Source: JANYCO01 sp964437245 | GTDB lineage: Bacteria > Bacteroidota > Bacteroidia > Cytophagales > Cytophagaceae | DNA: 44,054 bases | Reading direction: 5' to 3' | NCBI GenBank assembly: GCA_964437245.1 | Contig: CAYTGJ010000019.1 | Coordinates: 1-44,054 of the forward strand | Shown: positions 22,601 through 30,062 of the stretch, one piece after another | Position numbering within the stretch: position 1 is the stretch's first letter | Layout: every line of letters begins with the position of its first letter | Made by a program: the position numbers and the translations under genes | Notes under the pieces: model-generated | The model's database searches: none | The model's input: only the letters and a program-made list of their open reading frames with translations | What the model was told of the DNA's origin: nothing

Positions 22601-22940
22601 CATGGTTGTTTTCGTTCAGGTCATGGTAGTGAGAACCGGGCTGGAATGCATTTTCATGAAGGTGAAAATAAAGTTCATTCAGCGCAAAAGGAGAGTTATT
22701 CCAATAGACGAGTTCATATTTTTTTCCTTCAATGATGTTTAAAGAATCAATGATCTCCGCTTCGATTTTGTAGTGCACATCCTGCTGCCAATAGGATGCA
22801 TGAGGAGGTCTGTTTTTCCAGTAGTACGGATTAGCCTCGGTTCTGTATTGATTGGGAGTAGTAAATGGATTTGTCTGTGCAAAAGAGAAATGTATTATTA
22901 TTCCCCAAAGGAGAAGCGGCAACAGTGTATATTTCTTCAT
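19692..22940 (-). CDS. M1-family metallopeptidase (aminopeptidase N-like), exported
   Basis: Zinc aminopeptidases of family M1 remove N-terminal residues from peptides. The 1,082-residue protein starts with a signal peptide (MKKYTLLPLLLWGIIIHFSF, cleavage near FA-Q); this Met is preferred to one five codons upstream because it gives a normal signal N-terminus. The zinc site is HEVGH (387-391) with Glu410, exactly the HExxH-x18-E spacing. The exopeptidase loop appears as DGMEYP (364-369) rather than GAMEN. The C-terminal part of about 400 residues has a beta-barrel-like pattern, more than in ordinary M1 enzymes. The start lies 24 bases after the DnaJ-TPR gene stop, so the two are probably co-transcribed. 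Likely periplasmic or outer-membrane attached. Confidence 0.9.
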   Translation of the reverse strand: MKKYTLLPLLLWGIIIHFSFAQTNPFTTPNQYRTEANPYYWKNRPPHASYWQQDVHYKIEAEIIDSLNIIEGKKYELVYWNNSPFALNELYFHLHENAFQPGSHYHDLNENNHVKVTFGKYEQQGLGTKVENLLVNNTSVRTQLDNTILKVFLNEPLRPGDSLTVSCSFKTYWDTGTMRRRNKTFDAFGYKHFDGVHWYPIVSVYDPKFGWTTDQHLDKEFYANFGTFDVALTFPQEYIVEATGDLINRQEVLPDTLRQKLDLKNFAQKPFNEAPSVIIPSGTGKKKTWIYHAENVHNFAFTADPTYRIGELDWKGIKIITLAQEPHAAKWQRSGWYTKEVIRVYSEDFGMYAWPKIIVADAKDGMEYPMLTLDNGTYPQHQGLLAHEVGHMWFYGMVGSNETYRALMDEGFTQFLTVWAMDKIVGPVRDKQGNNKYIDRYIDSSNTRYENLYYPYLNHVAEQYDEPLNTHSSGFNGAIRHGGNYGLVYYKTGVMLYNLRYVLGDSLFIKAMQHYFHKWKFAHPYPEDFRQAIIEYTQTDLNWFFDQWMETTKYIDYSIDKVKKIKNKNDGPLEYEITFRRKGKMQMPIDFVVTTKENKTHRYHIPNTWFIKDSIHQTVLPKWYGWDLLHPTYTATIQVPGGLKSVDIDPDHILADADLRNNKWGNHGIRTTQFDHRVPNLIRWDKQRNFLRPDLWYNNFDGVQAGVHAEGNYFGKYNYALTLWGNTTLGHWDQRIYDKRFIPFAFTQSGKIATHRFWRHSSVNDQVSYYGGIFSVKFGFEKTFRKQDQRNPRFSRLFFNVKNLYNFENYDQYLLNPDMWGVGLHKAGLNNNSLNMGYFKNYFYKKGNGEITFTIRTPFFISDYNYSWINVNAINHLNLSRFEIRSRVFGQFSNSLAYPRESALMLSGANSEEMLDNKYTRAGGMVPTNWLGFGPSTNHFHYGGGLNLRGYSGYYALEQRSINGTDSLFQGYYSNTGASWNLELDFDRFIKIKPKGITKNLKLDTYLFSDMGILIFPQNDQRYIPGKFRMDAGVGTSLTIKFTPYQINPLTIRFDMPLFLSAPPAGEEPLQFRYVVGINRAF

Positions 22941-22964
22941 GATTAAAAAGTACAAAAACAGAGG

Positions 22965-24125
22965 TTAATAAACAAGCTCGTATGGACCGCAGATGTTCTC
23001 TTTCACTTCTCCCGCTTCGCTATAGCCCAACAGGAAAGAATCGTGCAGGTCTTTACAAGCATTTACGGAATCTTTCAGTGCGAATTTAGCAAAAGCTCTG
23101 TAAAAATAGTACTCAGCATTTTCGGGTTGCCACTGAATGCTGAAATTGTAATCGTAAACGGCCGCTTTGTATATTTTTGTTTCGTAATAACAGAATGCTC
23201 TGTTGGAATGTGCTTCTCCCGAGTTAGGATGTGTTTTGATAAAGGCAGTATAGTTGGAAATAGCCTGGGGATAATTTTTATACAGGAAGTTGATTTCGGC
23301 TTTATAGAAATAAGCGGAATCCTTGTGCGAAAAGGTTTCAGACTTGGTTTTCAGCAGATCTTCCAGATCTTTCAGCGCAAGATCGTATTGCTGCATCGAC
23401 ATGAGGCATTTGGATCGTTCGAATAGCAGGGTAGGAGAAGGCTTTCCTGAAAGTTCCACAGCAGCATTGAAATCATGCAGGATATCGTAAGGCTCCCATT
23501 CAATTTTAAGTTTGACGAGCGCTCTTTTTTCGTAAGCCTCTGCGTTTTTTATATCAAGGGCCAGGATCGCATTATAAGTTCCCAGCGCATTGAAATATTG
23601 TTCTTTCTGTTCGTATGCCTGTGCTTTTTCGAATAATTCCTGGGTCTTGAGATTATCCTGGTATTCATAATAAAGTCCCAATAAAGCAATAGCGATGATA
23701 TAATAGCTGACTACCAGTAAGTTTAATTTTTTTTCGGAAAGATTTTTCGGATCGTAAAACGTTTCATCCTTGGAATACTGGCCGGAATCAGGTGCTTTTT
23801 TATAGCTAGAGGTTTTTTTCTGGGCAGGCCGCTGCTGAGTACGTTGCTGGGTGTACTGAGGAGATGGCTTAGGCTTGTGGTTTACGGTTGTTTTGTGTCT
23901 GTTGTAAAGCTCGTATTCCAGGCGATAATCGTATATCCTTTTCTGATAGGTATCGGACAATACCTGGTAGGCGTGGTTGATTTTTTTAAACTGTTCTTCA
24001 TGCCATACACTACCGGGATTTTTGTCCGGGTGATATTTTTTTGCCAGATTTTTATAGGCTGTTTTAATTTCGGCAGCACTGGCAGAAGGGGAGACCCCAA
24101 GAATGTCATAGAGTGTAACTGCCAT
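22965..24125 (-). CDS. J-domain protein with one membrane helix and C-terminal TPR repeats
   Basis: J-domains stimulate Hsp70 (DnaK). The 386-residue protein has a typical J-domain at 3-67 with the essential HPD motif at 32-34 (KKYHPDKNPG). A Gln/Pro/Lys-rich linker (about 80-130) leads to one transmembrane helix at about 134-153 (LNLLVVSYYIIAIALLGLYY). TPR-type helices run from about 165 to the end, with motifs such as YFNALGTYNAILALDIKNAE and YKAAVYDYNFSIQWQPENAE. The layout suggests a membrane-anchored co-chaperone with its J-domain in the cytoplasm and TPRs on the other side, but topology is inference. It is sandwiched between bestrophin-like and M1 peptidase genes with 9- and 24-base gaps, so one operon is likely. 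Confidence 0.88.
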   Translation of the reverse strand: MAVTLYDILGVSPSASAAEIKTAYKNLAKKYHPDKNPGSVWHEEQFKKINHAYQVLSDTYQKRIYDYRLEYELYNRHKTTVNHKPKPSPQYTQQRTQQRPAQKKTSSYKKAPDSGQYSKDETFYDPKNLSEKKLNLLVVSYYIIAIALLGLYYEYQDNLKTQELFEKAQAYEQKEQYFNALGTYNAILALDIKNAEAYEKRALVKLKIEWEPYDILHDFNAAVELSGKPSPTLLFERSKCLMSMQQYDLALKDLEDLLKTKSETFSHKDSAYFYKAEINFLYKNYPQAISNYTAFIKTHPNSGEAHSNRAFCYYETKIYKAAVYDYNFSIQWQPENAEYYFYRAFAKFALKDSVNACKDLHDSFLLGYSEAGEVKENICGPYELVY

Positions 24126-24134
24126 ATGAGGGCG

Positions 24135-25017
24135 TTATTCGTATTTTACTATTTCCATGATGTTTTTTCGTATGTTGGCCGAAATTTCATCCATAGGAAG
24201 GTCGTTCAGATCTTTTCCAAACGGATCTTCAATTTCTTCTGCTGTCAGTACTATACTCATCATGATGTAGTATAAAATGATACTGAGAGGAACAGACCAC
24301 CATTTGAGTTCATCCAGCAAACCAAAAGGAAGAATCATCACGTACAATATAATAAAAAATTTCAGGAGGAACGCATATGCGATCGGGATCGGNNNNNNNN
24401 NNGATCGGAGTGTTTTTAATTCTTTCGCACTTTCCGAGAATGTCTACCATTCCTGTTACCTGATTGACGAGAACTACCTGTTGCATGTCTGAAATCTCTT
24501 TGTTTTTCCACAGGGTCTCTATTTTGCTCATGATAATATTGGCGATGGCGGCAGGTTTATGGACCGCTTGTTGAACGATCGTCATATCTTCTTTATCAAG
24601 AATATCCAGGTCTTCTGTTTTTACATTGTTGCGTAAATGTCCTTTCATGGCAAAGGCAAACGAAGCGACAAGATGGGCCACCTTAAATTTAATTTCGTTG
24701 TCTTTAGGGAGAAATCCGTTGAGCGTAATGGCAATGTTCCGGGAAACGTTTACCAGTGCCCCTACCTCTTTCCTGGCTTCCCACCATTTGTCGTACGCAG
24801 TGTTATTCCTGAAAACGAGAAGGATACCGAGTGCCGCTCCCATATAGCCGGGTAGCGTATTGCTCATCTCCAGGAAAGAGATCATATCTTTCATGTGGAG
24901 ATAGCAAAGTATTACTGAAACAGACGTGATGGCAATGATGCCAGGGATCAGTTTGCGTAGCAGAGCTCCTTTTACGATCAGCAGAAGAGACCAGCTCTTG
25001 GGATTATAGGGTACCAT
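24135..25017 (-). CDS. Bestrophin-family membrane protein (UPF0187/YneE-like), split by an assembly gap
   Basis: Bestrophins are pentameric anion or cation channels. The frame breaks at the N-run at 24393-24402. Both flanks end in GATCGG, and overlapping them gives one 288-residue frame reading RIKNTPIPIAYAFLLKFFII across the join. Family marks are the opening MVPYNPKSWSLLL, GAALGILLVFRNNTAYDKWW, KCERIKNTPIP and LTAEEIEDPFGKDLNDLP. Four or more hydrophobic segments fit the bacterial family. It is the first gene of a likely operon with the J-domain and M1 peptidase genes. The apparent frameshift is an assembly artefact, not a pseudogene. Confidence 0.9.
24393..24402. other. Assembly gap (10 Ns) with 6-base overlapping flanks
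   Basis: GATCGG stands on both sides. Removing the Ns and one copy (16 bases) restores the bestrophin frame, with family-typical residues across the join. Confidence 0.9.
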
Positions 25018-25063
25018 CTTGATGGGATATTTAAAAATCGGTTTTGGTTGTTTTTTAGTGTTA

Positions 25064-25096
25064 AATAAAAAAATCCTGATTGATTAATCAGGATTT
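25064..25096 (-). terminator. Rho-independent terminator after the serine/MaoC operon
   Basis: A perfect 11-bp stem (25071-25081 with 25086-25096), 4-base loop, then a U-run on the minus strand. It sits 7 bases past the MaoC stop and isolates the operon from the bestrophin gene. Confidence 0.88.
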
Positions 25097-25103
25097 GAAT
25101 TGA

Positions 25104-25556
25104 TTATATTTTATCGTTGTTCATGATTTGAGCTTCTCCCGAAGCGCATATTTTACCGGTCTCCTTATCCACTATCTTGGTTTCGATAATGGCCTGATGC
25201 CGGTCTCTGTTAATCTCTTTGACTACGGCTATTGCTTCGTATTTGCTGTCAATGTACATAGGACGTTTAAATGAAATTTCCTGTTTCATATAAACGGTTC
25301 CTTCTCCGGGAAATTTCATCCCCAGAATTTTTGAAAACACGCTGATCCCGAAAATCCCATGTACAATAGGTTTTTTAAATACGGTATTAGCAGCATATTC
25401 AGCATCCAGGTGGAGTGGATTATGATCGCCGGTTACGTCTGCAAATGCTTTCACCTGCTCTTGTGTGAGAGAAAACACTTCGGTATAGGATTGTCCTACT
25501 TCCATCATTCCGGTAGGAATTTTTTGCTCTTGCAGATTGAATGATTGATTTTCCAT
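25104..25556 (-). CDS. MaoC-family (R)-specific enoyl-CoA hydratase
   Basis: MaoC hydratases add water to trans-2-enoyl-CoA to give (R)-3-hydroxyacyl-CoA. The 150-residue single hot-dog-fold protein carries the hydratase motif at about 38-55 (FADVTGDHNPLHLD) with catalytic Asp44 and His49, followed by KPIVHGIFG. Length is normal for PhaJ/FabZ-like single-domain members. It follows the SerC-like gene by 16 bases and precedes a terminator, so it ends the serine operon. A metabolic link to serine synthesis is not obvious. Substrate chain length cannot be told from the sequence. Confidence 0.88.
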   Translation of the reverse strand: MENQSFNLQEQKIPTGMMEVGQSYTEVFSLTQEQVKAFADVTGDHNPLHLDAEYAANTVFKKPIVHGIFGISVFSKILGMKFPGEGTVYMKQEISFKRPMYIDSKYEAIAVVKEINRDRHQAIIETKIVDKETGKICASGEAQIMNNDKI

Positions 25557-25572
25557 AAGGTTACTTAAGGGG

Positions 25573-26658
25573 TTAATTAAACAACTCTTTTAATTTTTGA
25601 ATAAGAGCCTGCATTTGCTCTACAGAAATTGCCGGGAAATTGGCAATACGTACCTGGGTTTCTTTATAAGAACTATATCCCGAACCGATCGCCATGTCAA
25701 AAGGTTCAAGTTTCTTATTGATTTCAGCAGGGGATATTTTCGTATTCGCCACAATGGTGGTGAAAGAACGGTGTGCCGGTTCTTCCACTGCATACGAAAA
25801 GGTCTGGCTGCTGCCTATGTAATCGTAAAGCATTTTGGCTTTTAATTCCGTTTCTTTACGAATGTTCTCAATTCCTTTGTTATTGAAGTCTTCTACTACT
25901 TTGCTCAGCAGGAATAAGTTCCAGACATTCGGAGTTTCGGGAGTCTGGTTGTCTTTCCCTTTTGACAGCAAAGAAGGGAGGGTATGGTAAGTGCCAATGG
26001 ATTTACCTTTTTGAAGCAGGCTGTTCGCTTTGTCCATACAACGCTGATTGACGATCCATACGCCAAGTCCTGCCGGCAATCCGAAGCATTTTTGTACGGA
26101 GAAGAAGCAGGAATCAATTTTACTGTAATCAAAGGCAGGGAAGGGAAGACCGGATACAGCGTCTACGAAAATAAGCGCTTCCTTGTTCTTATCCCTGAAT
26201 TTGTGGATGTCGGCAACAGGCATGGCTACTCCCGAACTGGTTTCATTGTACGTAAGGCATATAATTTCCGCATCAGCCGGTACGGTTATGTCATCAGGAT
26301 AGAATCCTTTTCCGAAGTCTACTTTTTCTTGGTACGTTTTTTTCCCAAGTTCTTTCGAAGTCTCGTAGAATCTCTTGGAGAAAGAACCGTTGACACAATG
26401 GAAGCTGTTATGTTCTGCACAGTTTTCTATGATTCTTTCCCAGATCTCTGTGGCAGAAGAAAGAAAGAAAATATGAAAGTCCTCCGGAATGTTTAGCAAC
26501 GTTCTCAGGCCGTCTACAGTGTTTTTATAGATATCCTGAAATTGTTTCCCGCGGTGTGTGATTACCCCTATTTTTTCATCCAGGGCAGTTTGTACATGCT
26601 TCGGGACGGTAGGGTACAACTCAGATGGACCTACTGTGAAGTATAATTTTTTGTTCAT
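25573..26658 (-). CDS. serC: Phosphoserine aminotransferase-like class V aminotransferase
   Basis: SerC converts 3-phosphohydroxypyruvate and glutamate to phosphoserine. The 361-residue protein is a class V PLP enzyme. It starts KLYFTVGPSELYP, has the PLP lysine as Lys190 in SVQKCFGLPAG and the cofactor Asp in FVDAVSG (Asp166). Length matches SerC. Its sequence is atypical of the classical SerC group, so by homology alone it could be annotated only as an aminotransferase. The 71-base spacing after the SerB-SerA fusion on the same strand makes the SerC role likely. A perfect 18-bp inverted repeat lies in that spacer. Confidence 0.82.
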   Translation of the reverse strand: MNKKLYFTVGPSELYPTVPKHVQTALDEKIGVITHRGKQFQDIYKNTVDGLRTLLNIPEDFHIFFLSSATEIWERIIENCAEHNSFHCVNGSFSKRFYETSKELGKKTYQEKVDFGKGFYPDDITVPADAEIICLTYNETSSGVAMPVADIHKFRDKNKEALIFVDAVSGLPFPAFDYSKIDSCFFSVQKCFGLPAGLGVWIVNQRCMDKANSLLQKGKSIGTYHTLPSLLSKGKDNQTPETPNVWNLFLLSKVVEDFNNKGIENIRKETELKAKMLYDYIGSSQTFSYAVEEPAHRSFTTIVANTKISPAEINKKLEPFDMAIGSGYSSYKETQVRIANFPAISVEQMQALIQKLKELFN

Positions 26659-26675
26659 TACTAATTTAAAATAAT

Positions 26676-26723
26676 AAGAGCTTAACGTTTAGTATTTTAA
26701 ATTACACTAAACGTTAAGCTCTT
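26676..26723. repeat. Perfect 18-bp inverted repeat between serBA and serC
   Basis: AAGAGCTTAACGTTTAGT (26676-26693) is the exact reverse complement of 26706-26723; the 12-base loop is AT-only apart from one C. No proper U-run follows on the minus strand, so a simple terminator is unlikely. It could be an mRNA stability or attenuation hairpin, or a protein-binding palindrome. Confidence 0.9.
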
Positions 26724-26729
26724 GATCTG

Positions 26730-28622
26730 TTAATATAAAATACGGAATTTGATGGTATGCTGTATGTTTTTCAATTCATTGATCACTTCCTTGTTGTATT
26801 TGGTCGCAATGTCTGTGATCACATATCCCACCTGCTCGTTTGTTTTCAGGTATTGCCCCACAATGTTGATGTTGTGTTTGGCCAGTACATTGTTGATCTG
26901 GGCCAGGATCCCCGGTACGTTTTCATGAAGGTGCATCAAACGGTGAGCATTCCCAAGGTCCGGTAGTTGGATATTCGGGAAGTTTACACTCTGGAAAGTA
27001 TTTCCGGAGTTGACGTATTCCAGTATTCTGTTTGGTACGAAATTCCCGATGTTGAATTGTGCTTCTTCCGTACTTCCTCCTATGTGTGGGGTCAGGATCA
27101 CGTTTGGAATACCGCGCAGTTCGTTGATGAATTCTTCCTTGTTGTTTTTAGGCTCGTATGGGAATACGTCAATCGCAGCACCCCAGACCTTACCGCTTTT
27201 CAATGCAGCTACCAGTGCTTCAATATCCACCACATGACCTCTTGCCAGGTTGATGAAGATCACGTTCTTTTTCATCGCCTCAAACTCTTTAGGGCCGATG
27301 ATATTTTTATTGTTTGGTCTTCCGTCTACGTGAAGAGAAATAACATCTGCGATGCTGAGGAGTTCTTTCAGGCTGCTGCACTTGCGGGCATTTCCCAGTT
27401 GCAGTTTTTCCACGATGTCATAGTAGTATACTTCCATTCCCATCGCTTCTGCAATCACCGAAAGCTGCGAACCGATGTTGCCATATCCTACGATCCCTAG
27501 TTTTTTGCCACGGATCTCAAAGCTGTTATTGGCAGACTTGTCCCACTTCCCTTTGTGCATGGCATTGCTTTTTTCGATCGTATTACGCATCAGCATGATC
27601 ATTTCTCCAATGACCAGTTCTACTACCGAACGGGTATTGCTGTAGGGAGCATTGAAAACCGCTACTCCTTTTTTTACGGCAGCTTTCAGATCAATCTGGT
27701 TGGTACCGATACAGAAGGCTCCGATGGAAATTAGTCTTTGAGCATTGTCCAGTACTTTTTGCGTCACATGTGTTTTAGACCGTATTCCGAGGATGGAAAC
27801 GTCTTTGATTCTTTCACAAAGTTCTTCTTCTTCCATAGCACTGGGAACCGTTTCAATGGTATATCCCTCGCCCTTAAAGAGCTTGATCGCTTCCGGGTGT
27901 ATGTTTTCAAGTAGCAAAACCTTGATCCTGTTTTTAGGATAAGAAATTACCATTGGAAGATTGTTCTGATATAAGAATTCGTCGAAGCTGGGAGCGATGA
28001 ATTCAGCCTTTTCCAATACAGCGTTTCTGGAAACGTTTTCGGTGAAAGCATAGAATTTATCCGCCAGTCCGGCTTCTTTGATTTCGTAGTCGGTGTAACC
28101 GTCTCCGATTACGTATACTTCTCCGTTCAGCTTCATTTTCTTCAACTGCTCAATTTTTCCTTTGTCTTTGGAAAGAACGTTGGAGGCGTCAAAGCCGACA
28201 AGGTTGCCGTGCTGGTCGGTCTCGAATGTATTGGCAAAAATATTTTCTTTTTTAATCCCGTATTCAGTAACAATCGGATCGATGAATTCACGAAAGCCGC
28301 TGGAAACGATCATCACATTGTCGGAAAACTCTGCAAAGAAATTCCGGTTTCTCTTGATAGAATCTGAAACTTTGTTTTTGAGTTTATCTACCAGAAGAGG
28401 CAGGTGTCTCTGGTTGGCCTGAAGCAGGTCTATTCTTTTCTTAAGGTTGTCGGAGAACGAGGATTTCCCTTCCATACCGGCGTTGGTAAGGTCGGTGATC
28501 TCCTGTAGTATTTTACTTCTGTCGGGATGATCTTTAAGCGAAATCTCGCCCAATTCATCCAGCGCTTCTACCTTGGTGAAGGTACTGTCAAAATCAATAA
28601 TGAAATACTTATTATTCTCCAT
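26730..28622 (-). CDS. Bifunctional phosphoserine phosphatase / 3-phosphoglycerate dehydrogenase fusion
   Basis: This 630-residue fusion would catalyse the first and last steps of serine synthesis. The N-terminal HAD phosphatase (about 1-215) has nucleophile motif DFDST (Asp10, Asp12), a Ser motif at VSSGF (106-110) and metal motif GDGYTD (173-178). The D-3-phosphoglycerate dehydrogenase part (about 232-545) has the NAD motif GYGNIG (379-384). Its catalytic Arg461, Glu490 and His513 show the same 29- and 52-residue spacings as E. coli SerA. An ACT domain (about 562-630, HENVPGILAQINNVL) probably binds serine for feedback control. The SerC-like gene lies downstream, so the operon covers the whole pathway. 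A TAnnTTTG element lies upstream at 28645. Domain assignments are confident; activities are inferred. Confidence 0.92.
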   Translation of the reverse strand: MENNKYFIIDFDSTFTKVEALDELGEISLKDHPDRSKILQEITDLTNAGMEGKSSFSDNLKKRIDLLQANQRHLPLLVDKLKNKVSDSIKRNRNFFAEFSDNVMIVSSGFREFIDPIVTEYGIKKENIFANTFETDQHGNLVGFDASNVLSKDKGKIEQLKKMKLNGEVYVIGDGYTDYEIKEAGLADKFYAFTENVSRNAVLEKAEFIAPSFDEFLYQNNLPMVISYPKNRIKVLLLENIHPEAIKLFKGEGYTIETVPSAMEEEELCERIKDVSILGIRSKTHVTQKVLDNAQRLISIGAFCIGTNQIDLKAAVKKGVAVFNAPYSNTRSVVELVIGEMIMLMRNTIEKSNAMHKGKWDKSANNSFEIRGKKLGIVGYGNIGSQLSVIAEAMGMEVYYYDIVEKLQLGNARKCSSLKELLSIADVISLHVDGRPNNKNIIGPKEFEAMKKNVIFINLARGHVVDIEALVAALKSGKVWGAAIDVFPYEPKNNKEEFINELRGIPNVILTPHIGGSTEEAQFNIGNFVPNRILEYVNSGNTFQSVNFPNIQLPDLGNAHRLMHLHENVPGILAQINNVLAKHNINIVGQYLKTNEQVGYVITDIATKYNKEVINELKNIQHTIKFRILY

Positions 28623-28644
28623 TTTGTACTTTTTAAATGAGGCG

Positions 28645-28652
28645 CAAATTTA
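28645..28652 (-). promoter_or_regulatory. Candidate -7 element for the serine operon
   Basis: TAAATTTG on the minus strand fits TAnnTTTG, 22 bases before the ATG. No good -33 box is visible, so this is tentative. Confidence 0.35.
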
Positions 28653-28761
28653 AACAAGTTCTAACGGATTTGTATAGTTTGTACCCTATAAAAATGATAT
28701 TTTTTAAATCTTTCCACTCTTTCCGGCGAGGAAGAACGTGGGGGAACGATTGGTTGGACTT

Positions 28762-28802
28762 TGTGGATAACCTGTTGAGAAGCTCTTGATATTATGTGGA
28801 TT
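28762..28802. promoter_or_regulatory. DnaA-box-like pair
   Basis: TGTGGATAA (28762-28770) is a perfect copy of the DnaA box complement of TTATCCACA. A second partial copy, TGTGGATT, starts 33 bases later at 28795. They lie between the YkgJ-like gene and the serine operon. No DNA-unwinding element or replication gene is near, so an origin is not claimed. Confidence 0.45.
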
Positions 28803-28804
28803 GC

Positions 28805-29290
28805 CTACTTAAGTTTCGTTTTTAAAGATTCAACTATCTGATATACAGCAGGACATACATAGGTGTTTTTCAACGTCAGGTCAAGGATCTGGTACATCTT
28901 TTTTCTGTTGGTATGTGGATATTCCCGGCAGGCATTGGGACGGTCTTCGTATACAAAGCAGTAGTGGTCAGCTCCTAAAAAAGGGCAGGGAGCGCTATTT
29001 AAAACATAGTCGTTGTCTTCGTCAATATGGAGGTATTGTTGGATAAATTCATCAGGTTTTATGCGGAAACGTTTGGAGAGCCGTTCAATGTCTCGCAGCG
29101 TAAAGATCGGACTGGTGGTCTTGCAGCAGTTGGCACAGGCAAGGCAGTCTACGGATTCAAATACCTCTTCGTGGAGCAACTCGAAAGTCGAATCCAGTTG
29201 CTTCGGTTTGGTCTTTTTAAGTTTGGTAAAGAGTTTCTGGGTTTCTTTTTCAGCTTTCTGTGCTTTGTTGCCCAGGTTTTGTAGTTCCAC
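28805..29290 (-). CDS. YkgJ-family cysteine cluster (putative zinc or iron-sulfur) protein
   Basis: The 161-residue protein has the family cysteine pattern: Cys49, Cys52, Cys55, Cys56 in CLACANCC, then Cys102 in APCPFLG, Cys111, and Cys121 in RPNACREYP. This set is believed to bind metal or an Fe-S cluster; the biochemical role of the family is unknown. A charged, helical N-terminal extension of about 45 residues precedes it. It lies 71 bases downstream of the YdcF-like gene on the same strand. The call rests on the cysteine spacing and the CREYPH motif. Confidence 0.85.
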   Translation of the reverse strand: MELQNLGNKAQKAEKETQKLFTKLKKTKPKQLDSTFELLHEEVFESVDCLACANCCKTTSPIFTLRDIERLSKRFRIKPDEFIQQYLHIDEDNDYVLNSAPCPFLGADHYCFVYEDRPNACREYPHTNRKKMYQILDLTLKNTYVCPAVYQIVESLKTKLK

Positions 29291-29361
29291 GATAACGCTC
29301 TTATGCTTTGACGTAAAGATAGGGATAAATTTAGATTGACAGACTAACGGAAGATGGTAAG

Positions 29362-29934
29362 CTATGAAAAGAAGTACTTGAACTTGTAGCCATAAAATGC
29401 AGCAAATTCCCGTAGACAGGCATATATATCGCGTATTTCAACGTAATAGGAATGGGCAGCATAGACAGGTTGTATTCCTTTGTCTCTTAGCATGGATTTG
29501 CTCCTGGTAATATGGAAAAACTGGGAAACGACAATTACTGACTGAAACTGATGTTGCTTTGCAATCGGAAGGTAGTTGAGCATCGTTTCATTGGTGGTTT
29601 TTGCTTTTTCGTCTGTAATAATGTCTTCCGGAGGCACTCCTTTTTGCACCAGGTATTTTTTCATCTCTCTGGCTTCTACATATCCTTCTTTGCCCAGTCC
29701 GCCGCTGACAATGATTTTGGGAGCATACTTTTGCCTGTAGAGTTCCAGCCCCCGATCCACTCTGCTTTGTAAACGACGTGAGAGGCTTCCGTCCCTGTTT
29801 ACCGTATTGCCAAGGATCAGGATACAACTGGCCGGCCGGGTAGTATCAGAAAGCCCATCGATGGTGATAAAAATAAGATGAGCCAGTACCCATAAAGTAA
29901 ACAGGAGTAGAAATAGTTTGAGCGGTTTGTTCAT
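29362..29934 (-). CDS. YdcF/SanA-family (DUF218) membrane-anchored protein
   Basis: The 190-residue protein has an N-terminal signal anchor (about 6-26, LKLFLLLFTLWVLAHLIF). The DUF218 fold follows: ILILGNTV, a segment with RRLQSRVDRGLELY, KIIVSGGLG, a central TTNETMLNYLPIA and VIVVSQFFHITRSKSML. SanA of E. coli, in this family, affects envelope permeability to vancomycin; the biochemical activity is unsettled. Length and motif order are normal. It sits between rpsA, whose terminator separates it, and the YkgJ-like gene. Confidence 0.87.
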   Translation of the reverse strand: MNKPLKLFLLLFTLWVLAHLIFITIDGLSDTTRPASCILILGNTVNRDGSLSRRLQSRVDRGLELYRQKYAPKIIVSGGLGKEGYVEAREMKKYLVQKGVPPEDIITDEKAKTTNETMLNYLPIAKQHQFQSVIVVSQFFHITRSKSMLRDKGIQPVYAAHSYYVEIRDIYACLREFAAFYGYKFKYFFS

Positions 29935-30010
29935 ATCGGAGTCAATATAAGAAAAGATTTTATGGGATGTATTGCATCAGGAGCGGGGACTTGGAAGGGA
30001 GGGGGATATA

Positions 30011-30044
30011 AAAAAACGCAGCACTGTTGGGTGCTGCGTTTTGT
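30011..30044 (-). terminator. Rho-independent terminator of rpsA
   Basis: A perfect 9-bp stem, ACGCAGCAC (30016-30024) with 30031-30039, 6-base loop, and a U-run on the minus strand. It lies 23 bases past the rpsA stop. Confidence 0.9.
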
Positions 30045-30062
30045 ATGGATACGGGAGAAAAA

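Noticed and set aside
24135..24347. Independent 70-residue gene after the bestrophin fragment
   Set aside because: It is the C-terminal end of the bestrophin protein after closing the false gap.
28762..28802. Replication origin
   Set aside because: Only one perfect box and one partial box, no AT-rich unwinding region and no replication genes nearby.
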